Positions 58,901 through 64,000 of a stretch of 64,000 nucleotides of DNA are shown piece after piece. This stretch comes from Paenibacillus_AB hodogayensis (lineage in GTDB: Bacteria; Bacillota; Bacilli; Paenibacillales; NBRC-103111): NCBI RefSeq assembly GCF_039536325.1, contig NZ_BAAAYO010000010.1, forward strand, positions 1,178,001 through 1,242,000. Direction: 5' to 3'. Position 1 is the first letter of the stretch. Each line of letters starts with the position of its first letter. Under the pieces are notes generated by a model, which saw only the letters and a list, made by a program, of their open reading frames with translations, did no database searches and was not told the origin of the DNA. The position numbers were made by a program, and so were the translations under genes.

Positions 58901-60638
58901 GTACACCGACAAGGGATTAACCTCAGCGTATGATTTTACAACCGCAATCACCCGGGATTTGACGCTATATGCGAAATGGAGCGCGCATAACAATGCGGAT
59001 TTGGCCGCTTTAAGCTTGTCAAACGGCGTTCTGAGTCCGACTTTTGCTCCCGGCGCAACCAGCTATACGTCCAATGTGGCTAACCAGGTATCGTCGGTGA
59101 CGGTGACGGCGTCCGTATACGACGCCACTTACGCAAGCGTAACGACAAGCGTGTACAACAACATCGGCACGCGGGTGAGCGGTCCGTTCGCGCTAACGGG
59201 CTCCACGGCATCTCCGCCGTTGCCGTTAAGCGTAGGCGTCAATACGATTAAAGTCGTTGTAACTTCTCATAACGGAGCAACAAAAACATATGAAATTGCG
59301 GTGACTCGCGCAGCTGCCTCGTCTCCCGATAGTTACAGCGGTTATTATTCACCCGGAAATCAATCGAAACCGCTACCCATTCAGATCGATGGACAAGAAT
59401 TCGATCGAATCGCCACTGCCGCTTCATCACGCGAGGGCGAGAGAACCTTACTTACGGTTCGCCTCGAAGAAGCTCTACTGAAGGAGCAGCTTGCCAAAGC
59501 AAAAAATAAATCAACGATCGTTATTCCAGTGAGTGCAAGCTCGGACCAAGTACGGTTAGCGATATCCGGAGACATGTTGAAAGCTATGCAAGACAAGAAT
59601 GCCTTAATCGAACTGAGAACGCCAAACGGAAGTTACCTGCTGCCCGCGACCGAAATCCAAATCGATTCCATATCGAAGCAGTTCGGCAGTCAGGTGAAGC
59701 TGTCCGACATCATTGTGCATGTCGACATAGCGAAAAGCAATTCCACCACCTTGAAGCTTCTGGAACAAACGTCGGTAAAAGAACGGTTTACGGTCATTGC
59801 CCCTCCGGTCGATTTCAGCTTGACCGCCTTGTACAACGATCGAGAGGTGAGCATAGACAAATTTAACACGTATGTAGGGCGTGAAATTCCGATTCCGGAC
59901 GGCGTCGACCCGCTCCAAGTGACAACTGCCGTCGTACTAGAAACTGACGGAACTGTCCGTCACGTCCCGACATACGTTGTAAAACGCGATGGGAAGCATT
60001 TCGCGGTCATCCACAGCTTGACTAGCAGCACCTATGCTCTCATTGAACACTCTATTTCGTTTACAGACGTAAAAGGTCACTGGGCCGAATCTGCGGTGAA
60101 CGATCTAGGGGCACGGAAAGTCGTCAACGGGGCGGATACGTCTCATACATCTCGTTATATGCCCGACGAGCCTATCACACGCGCGGAATTCGCGACGATC
60201 ATCGTCAGGGCGGTGGGGTTGACCGCGAATGGAAGCCGAGCTTCCTTTACGGATGTGAAGTCCGGCGACTGGTATTACGGGGCTGTGGCTAAAGCGTCCG
60301 AGTATGGGCTCATTACCGGGTATGAAGACGGTACATTCCGTCCGTCGAGGACGATCACCCGGCAGGAAGCAATCACGGTCATAGCAAGGGCGATGAAGCT
60401 TGCGGGGCTGGATACGAACATTAGCGCCACTGAAGTCGAAGCTGCGCTGCATGCTTTTTCCGACCGTACAGAAGTAGACAGTTGGGCCGAATCATCAGTC
60501 GCCGCAGCCGTGAAGAACGGAATTGTCACAGGCTCCTACTCGCATATACTACCGACCAGCAATATGACACGAGCGGAAGTGGCCAAGATCGTTTGGCAAT
60601 TGCTCGAAAATGCCAAGCTAATCGCCGGCAATCGTTAA
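55926..60638 (+). CDS. RCC1/InlB-repeat/SLH cell-surface protein, main part after nonsense codon
   Basis: In the same frame as the N-terminal part. Seven more RCC1 repeats (to about 57.1 kb), an immunoglobulin-like and a CNA-B-like segment (GATVVLQYFDP, GRYAWDTAAGQYRVVVSRPG), four InlB/Flg_new repeats of 75 residues (58107-58984), a cadherin-like beta-sandwich (LSNGVLSPTFAPGATSYT), a linker, then three SLH domains from about residue 1370 (FTDVKGHWAESAVNDLGA, FTDVKSGDWYYGAVAKASEY, ADSWAESSVAAAVKNGIV-like) that bind secondary cell-wall polymer. Without the 5' part there is no signal peptide, and GTG 55926 has no ribosome binding site. The whole is probably a non-functional or phase-varied adhesin. 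Confidence 0.88.
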   Translation: MQGTVYAPSGTPGQVFEGLVDCTSTTSFRTKPMVAAGGKHSAALKSNGTVWTWGSNQFGQLGNGKYGGSAAPARVPDLCYVKAIATGSDFTIALKNDGTVWTWGNGANGELGNGTSGTGYRSSIPVQVAALSDVSAIAAGSNHAVALKRDGTVWAWGNSENGKLGYETPGSFVSNRPGRAGNLAGVKAVAAGLGFSAALKPDGTVWTWGNNTDKQLGYETGTPLNNPVPKQVPNLNNVDSIAAGLSSRHMVALKRDQTVWTWGDNVHGQLGNGKGGLNADDSSTPVRVLTTSNAGLEGATAIAAGSFQSYAALKNGTLRGWGYNYFGQLGDGTYEIEYKLAQRVLMKSVVSLSAGTDHAIAIKKDGTAWTWGYLNNDYQLGRKSGSPDIENNVPGPVEGLGNLEVSTFIPYIPINIGIIGTIGDLADATPVITSGSSITITAFFDNPKAIKVTLLASDAGGHQYETQMSPIDDENWSHTFVPNQVGLVTSPLEFQIIPQYGGNVIGQPIKYRIVLIDPSGIVYNANQGGPDSWPLPGATVVLQYFDPALGAAGQWVEMSEDSYPDSFRPVTNPQVTGEDGRYAWDTAAGQYRVVVSRPGFETATSRVVAVPPPVLDLHVGLIPTDFLKPSLSVSGVTYGAVYSQPVTMEWSASDDHAEDQSDDASGVRFVEYRVDRGELIRVNGTNGSFVVDRPGVHLVDFQVFDHAGNSYAESIPFTITEPPAGEFYTVTFDSNDGSPVGNQTVTKGSTATKPADPVRPGYSFAGWYSDSGLTLAHDFTTAITRDLTLYAKWNASPVEETTYTVTFDSNGSSLVGIQTVTKGSTATKPEDPVRPGYSFAGWYADSGFTSAYDFTTAITRDLTLYAKWNASLVEETTYTVIFDSNDDSLVDNQTVTKGSTATKPADPVRPGYSFAGWYSDSGLTLAYDFTTAITRDLTLYAKWNASPVEEPTYTVTFDSNDSSLVGIQNVTKGSTATKPEDPVRPGYSFAGWYTDKGLTSAYDFTTAITRDLTLYAKWSAHNNADLAALSLSNGVLSPTFAPGATSYTSNVANQVSSVTVTASVYDATYASVTTSVYNNIGTRVSGPFALTGSTASPPLPLSVGVNTIKVVVTSHNGATKTYEIAVTRAAASSPDSYSGYYSPGNQSKPLPIQIDGQEFDRIATAASSREGERTLLTVRLEEALLKEQLAKAKNKSTIVIPVSASSDQVRLAISGDMLKAMQDKNALIELRTPNGSYLLPATEIQIDSISKQFGSQVKLSDIIVHVDIAKSNSTTLKLLEQTSVKERFTVIAPPVDFSLTALYNDREVSIDKFNTYVGREIPIPDGVDPLQVTTAVVLETDGTVRHVPTYVVKRDGKHFAVIHSLTSSTYALIEHSISFTDVKGHWAESAVNDLGARKVVNGADTSHTSRYMPDEPITRAEFATIIVRAVGLTANGSRASFTDVKSGDWYYGAVAKASEYGLITGYEDGTFRPSRTITRQEAITVIARAMKLAGLDTNISATEVEAALHAFSDRTEVDSWAESSVAAAVKNGIVTGSYSHILPTSNMTRAEVAKIVWQLLENAKLIAGNR
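58107..58984 (+). repeat. four near-identical 225-bp coding repeats (InlB/Flg_new type)
   Basis: Units begin at 58107, 58332, 58557 and 58782, exactly 225 bp apart, each coding YTVTFDSN ... GSTATKP ... RPGYSFAGWY ... TLYAKWNA. Identity at DNA level is high, including silent sites, pointing to recent duplication or gene conversion and scope for copy-number change. Confidence 0.93.
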
Positions 60639-60658
60639 ATCCCCGATTTCCATACATC

Positions 60659-60693
60659 AAAGCCAGAGTCCCTTGCGGGATGTCTGGCTTTTC
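60659..60693 (+). terminator. terminator of the surface protein gene
   Basis: AAAGCCAGA (60659-60667) and TCTGGCTTTT (60683-60692) with inner CCC/GGG, 21 bases after the stop. Confidence 0.85.
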
Positions 60694-60753
60694 GCACCTT
60701 TTAGGAGGAATTCTCCCATGAGCAAGCTCTAAGAAGATTAAGCATCTCGGGAA

Positions 60754-61283
60754 CTATCGCACCCACGAATCCATATCAGCAGGTAAGGCCACTATAAATT
60801 TCTCAAGTGCAACAGCAACACCATCCTGATCATTGGATTGGGTTACGTGCTTTGCACCATTTTTCAGCTCAATTATCGCGTTTTCCATTGCAACCGGAAA
60901 TCCGCACATCTGGAATAGTCCTAAATCGTTAAAATCATCCCCGAATACCATTACATTTTCTGCTTTCACTCCGATATCGCTTAACACCCAGTCAACAACC
61001 TGGGGTTTCGGGTCATTCGAGCGGATACCTAATTGAGCACATTGGGAGTCGGGAACTGGTCTACACGTATACCATGAATCATTAACCTCGTACGAGATTA
61101 TCGATTGAGGTACTCGTAGCTCGATAAATTTGTTAATCTGCTGGCTAATTTCCATAGGGATACTAATGTGCCGCTCGTTTTGCTTAGATTTGCATGTAAC
61201 TAAAGCACCGTTGTAATAAACCATGTAGTCTAGCCTAGCTAGGTTCCGTCCAAGTCCAGTACAATTGCTTGAATATCAGACAT
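60754..61283 (-). pseudogene. Cof-type HAD hydrolase with internal deletion
   Basis: The start (ATG at 61283 behind GGGGAGG) reads MSDIQAIVLDLDGT, motif I with both aspartates, then TAG CTA GGC TAG; about 70 codons of the family (through motif II and the start of the cap) are missing. Reading resumes as MVYYNGALVTCKSK and continues to the end with motif IV MVFGDDFNDLGLFQMCGFPV. The join is marked by the palindromic CCTAGCTAGG. The cap domain and motif II are broken, so it should be inactive. A frame of 156 codons at 60754-61224 is the surviving part. Confidence 0.85.
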
Positions 61284-61332
61284 CTATATCCTCCCCATTT
61301 GGGCTGGAATGTTCCAATTCCCTTCATAGCGG

Positions 61333-61882
61333 TTAATCCTTATATCCTACACACATGCTTAATTTATCTTGTAAAAGCCACGGGTCACCACTATGGATGC
61401 TGTAATATTCAAGAAGATTTTTTAAACCCGTTTCGAATTCCTCATCTGTTATTAAATTTAAGATTGCAGTTTCAATCCTTTTAAATCCTGCTTCTTTTAA
61501 ATAGAATTCGACATCATCCCTTTTTGGTGTGCTGCCGATCAAGCTCCAGGCATTTTGGAAAAAATCGATGCACTACATCATCCTCAATTTGTTCAATCGC
61601 TCCATAAAGGATCAGTACCGCCCCATTCGTCCCAATTGTACGATAACATTCCTGAAGCATCGTTATCGGGCATCCATATGATGTATCAAGTGTGACATAA
61701 AGACAGCATCAAAATAACCATCAAGAAAAGGTAGGTTGTATGCATCCCCGACAATAAACTGAATCAATTTCTCCGTATCCTTTTCCTTGGCTTTACTCAG
61801 CATAGCTTTAGAAGCATCAACTCCAGTTACTTTAATAAAGGTGCCGTCAACAGAAAAGTTGTTGATCCTGTCCTTTAGCTTA
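61333..61882 (-). pseudogene. SAM methyltransferase, frameshifted and N-truncated
   Basis: Three frames join to one protein: VTGVDASKAMLSKAKEKD with IVGDAYNLPFLDGYFDAVFM and SHLIHHMDAR, then a shift, MLQECYRTIGTNGAVLILYG with AIEQIEDDVVHRFFPKCLEL, another shift, and DVEFYLKEAGFKRIETAILN to the end at 61333. Motif I (DxGxGxG) is lost. It is flanked on the right by a terminator of another gene. Clear relic. Confidence 0.8.
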
Positions 61883-61885
61883 ATA

Positions 61886-61921
61886 AAAAAAAGGGAGCAG
61901 TTGCCGCGGCAACCTGCCCCC
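61886..61921 (-). terminator. terminator of the DHFR-like reductase gene
   Basis: GGGGCAGGTTGCC/GGCAACTGCTCCC with GC loop followed by TTTTTTTT on the minus strand, 45 bases after the stop. Confidence 0.92.
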
Positions 61922-61966
61922 TGGATCGTTCAACAATCGTCTCTGTTAGTAGAACACCTTGTACGA

Positions 61967-62536
61967 CTATTTCTCCAACTCGTAGCGGGCCGCGATAATG
62001 CCCGACTTGAGCGTTCGACTGGACAGCAGCTTGAGCCTGATTTTCTCGCCGCCGCCGTCGAATACCGATTTCCCTCCGCCCAGGACGACCGGACAAATTG
62101 TAAGCAGGAATTCGTCGATCAGGCCGAGCTTAAGCAGCGTCTTCGCCGCTCCCGGGCTGCCGAAGATAACGAGATTTTTGCCGGGCTGCTCCTTGAGTAC
62201 CTTGATTTCCTCTGCGATATTATCCTTGATCAGCATCGTATTGTTCCATTCCACTTTATCCATCGTGCCGGAAATGACGACCTTCTTAACATCCTGCAGC
62301 CATTTGGCATGCTCCACATCGTGTCTGGACGCATTCGGATTGTCCAGCATCGTGGGCCAGTAGCTCTCCATCATGCGATACGTCGTGCGTCCGTAAACGG
62401 GAGCTCCGACTTCGGCTACGACTTCTTCGGCGTATTTCTCTAATTCCTCGTTGTACGGAATCCAATCGAGTCCTCCGTTCGAATCCGACGCATACCCGTC
62501 CAGCGACACATGCATGAATAATACGAGTTTTCTCAT
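61967..62536 (-). CDS. RibD C-terminal/dihydrofolate reductase-like protein
   Basis: A 189-residue protein of the YyaP/YwjB family: LVLFMHVSLDGYASDSNGGL, APVYGRTTYRMMESYWPTM, KNLVIFGSPGAAKTLLKLGL and LTICPVVLGGGKSVFDGGG. The fold binds NADPH in the manner of DHFR and RibD reductases; the substrate is unknown. Start at 62536 follows CGGAGGAAG; a longer start at 62602 has no family similarity. Monocistronic with a strong terminator. Confidence 0.92.
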   Translation of the reverse strand: MRKLVLFMHVSLDGYASDSNGGLDWIPYNEELEKYAEEVVAEVGAPVYGRTTYRMMESYWPTMLDNPNASRHDVEHAKWLQDVKKVVISGTMDKVEWNNTMLIKDNIAEEIKVLKEQPGKNLVIFGSPGAAKTLLKLGLIDEFLLTICPVVLGGGKSVFDGGGEKIRLKLLSSRTLKSGIIAARYELEK

Positions 62537-62832
62537 GTCAGTTCTTCCTCCGATTTCGAATTTAGTTTGTCCAATTTTTTTGGCCGTTGGCCCGCGTTTC
62601 ATCCAACTGTTACGTTCATTATAAATCCTGACGTCGCGTAAGGTTCAAGAGGAAATTTGAATTTTTTTGAAGACAACAATGTTGCGCAAAACTGCCCGTT
62701 AGTTTAGCCCGCCGCGCTTGAACCCCCCACTTGAAACTCATGTACACTTACAACAGCGCTACCGGACGCGTCGGCTTATCTTGTTTCGTACGCGGAAACT
62801 TGTCGGCAAATGTTACCGGGGAACTGGAAATA

Positions 62833-64000
62833 TCAGTTCATAGACTCTATCGAAATTGTCTCGCATCCGTTGAATAATGCAAAATTTTGAAAACAATTGT
62901 TCAAGGCCGTTCGCAATTGCTTTGTTGGTTTTATGTCGTTCTCATACCAGATGTTTTTAACAACGAGCTTCCCGGCTTTTCGCTCCGCGATTACCTCGGC
63001 TCGTCCGATGAGACTTTCTCCGTATATTAGAGGCAACACATAATAGCCGAATTTCCGTTTATTTGCCGGTGTGTAAATCTCCCAGGTGTAATCGAATCCA
63101 AACAATTCGTTGATCAGTTTTCTGTCCCATATGAAATTATCTAGTGGGGCAATCAGCTCGCAGCGCCATTTCGGCGCCGGATTTTGCAGAACGGCTTCAA
63201 TGAGCGGCAAGTCCTCCACGCGGCAGTACAGTATATCCTTCATTTGTTCCACGGCAACAGCAACAATGCGAGCTTCGTGCAACAGCTGGCGGAAAACCTC
63301 GTTGCGCTGCTCCGCTTTCAATCCCCATATGTTCAGCCAGGCATCGGATACGCGATTCCATAAAAGGCCAACAGCGCCGATTCGACGCAGTACCCGCCAC
63401 TTGTGATGCTCAAGCTCGCCCTCCAGCGGCTCCGGCGCATTCAGCAGATTTGGCTGTATGTACTTCCCGGCGATATCGTAATATTTACGCGTTCCTTTTT
63501 TGTGATGTATAATCAACTCGCCTGTCGAGTACATTTGCTCCAGCACCGACCGGGATGAATTGTTTCCGCTGCTCCAGTGAATGGCCGATTGCCAAGCGAA
63601 ATTTCCATCCAATTTTAGATCATCCGAACTTAGCGCACCGTGATTTTGGATGTGAGCCCGTACTTGCTCTATCAACCCTTCCATTTCGGGATAGCGCTTG
63701 GCATGTTGTCGGGCGGCCTGCCTGTACCGCTCAAAATACGGCCAGTCCTCGACAGGGATAATGGCCAAGTTCTTGTCGGGATAATCGACAAGGCTTCTAT
63801 CTTGATACAGCAACTCGGCGAGCATGTTCTTGGTAAATCCTTTGATTCGCGACTGCAACACCAGTTCGGCGTTTTTTCCGCAAACATCGATGGGATCGTA
63901 CTGAATACAGCCGACCTGTCGCACAAAATCCAATACTCCCTGCTTTCCGGTAAAATGATACTCGCCCAACAGCCCGTGCTTCAATAGCAGGAATTGCCGT
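62833..64000 (-). CDS. winged-helix DNA glycosylase-like protein (YcaQ/AlkZ family), cut by window edge
   Basis: The frame is open to base 64000, reading RQFLLLKHGLLGEYHFTGKQ before the first candidate start, so the N-terminus lies outside. The visible 388 residues match the HTH_42/YcaQ-AlkZ family: GVLDFVRQVGCIQYDPIDVCG contains the QxD catalytic-type motif, then RSLVDYPDKNLAIIPVEDWP and the C-terminal APLDNFIWDRKLINELFGFDY. AlkZ enzymes unhook DNA interstrand crosslinks. The YcaQ branch is general, the AlkZ branch guards antibiotic producers; which one this is cannot be said. Confidence 0.88.
   Translation of the reverse strand, partial: RQFLLLKHGLLGEYHFTGKQGVLDFVRQVGCIQYDPIDVCGKNAELVLQSRIKGFTKNMLAELLYQDRSLVDYPDKNLAIIPVEDWPYFERYRQAARQHAKRYPEMEGLIEQVRAHIQNHGALSSDDLKLDGNFAWQSAIHWSSGNNSSRSVLEQMYSTGELIIHHKKGTRKYYDIAGKYIQPNLLNAPEPLEGELEHHKWRVLRRIGAVGLLWNRVSDAWLNIWGLKAEQRNEVFRQLLHEARIVAVAVEQMKDILYCRVEDLPLIEAVLQNPAPKWRCELIAPLDNFIWDRKLINELFGFDYTWEIYTPANKRKFGYYVLPLIYGESLIGRAEVIAERKAGKLVVKNIWYENDIKPTKQLRTALNNCFQNFALFNGCETISIESMN

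Overview
This window reads as a chromosomal segment of an endospore-forming, moderately high-GC member of the Bacillota, most likely Paenibacillus or a close relative. The evidence is the spore genes (yunB, sspI), AGGAGG-type ribosome binding sites with frequent TTG/GTG starts, a giant S-layer (SLH) protein, and ectoine genes whose EctC metal-ligand positions match those I recall for the Paenibacillus lautus enzyme. The assignment is inference; there is no rRNA and I see no tRNA.

Layout. 0-10 kb is housekeeping/accessory core: a two-component system with a stand-alone LarC C-terminal protein, an M23 peptidase, yunB, a Fur-box-controlled pair of FecCD siderophore permeases, a DUF445 membrane protein, a methyltransferase, lspA and a YceI protein. 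9.8-16.5 kb is one long minus-strand operon, ehuB-ehuC-ehuD-ehuA-ectA-ectB-[ectC::ectD]-small gene, joining ectoine uptake to ectoine/hydroxyectoine synthesis; its ectoine synthase and ectoine hydroxylase are fused in one 414-residue protein with both sets of metal ligands intact. 16.9-19.4 kb holds a nitrilase divergent from a MocR regulator. 19.9-26.5 kb is a second long unit: GntR/UTRA regulator, lipoprotein receptor, fused permease, ATPase, MBL hydrolase and inositol-monophosphatase-family phosphatase, suggesting import and intracellular dephosphorylation of an unknown phosphorylated compound.

26.6-30.5 kb carries a decayed copy of a small membrane protein gene, then Rrf2-LLM oxidoreductase-MFS pump. 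From 31.13 to about 37.63 kb a 6.5 kb AT-richer island lies inside an MBL hydrolase gene: the N-terminal half (30.8-31.1 kb) and C-terminal half (37.6-37.9 kb) flank it in the same orientation. The island holds a 3' remnant of an IS605-type tnpB with its omegaRNA end, a secreted protein, an ECF sigma/anti-sigma pair with a candidate autoregulatory promoter, two long perfect palindromes, a frameshifted serine recombinase, a DUF4258/YgiT-zinc-finger/XRE toxin-antitoxin trio, and an eroded cas-less type I-C-like CRISPR remnant at its right edge.

38-49.8 kb returns to chromosomal genes: PhyH/AraC pair, alpha/beta hydrolase, a second two-component system with a secreted PepSY-like partner, ktrA-trmH, sspI, and a group of AadE-type nucleotidyltransferase and acetyltransferases. 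50-54.4 kb has a long ECF-type sigma factor, a methyltransferase, a 123-124 bp intergenic tandem repeat and a serine hydrolase. 54.7-60.6 kb is a very large RCC1/InlB-repeat/SLH surface protein gene interrupted by one TGG-to-TGA nonsense codon. The right end contains two pseudogenes (HAD hydrolase, methyltransferase), a RibD-C/DHFR-like reductase, and a YcaQ/AlkZ-type winged-helix protein cut by the window edge.
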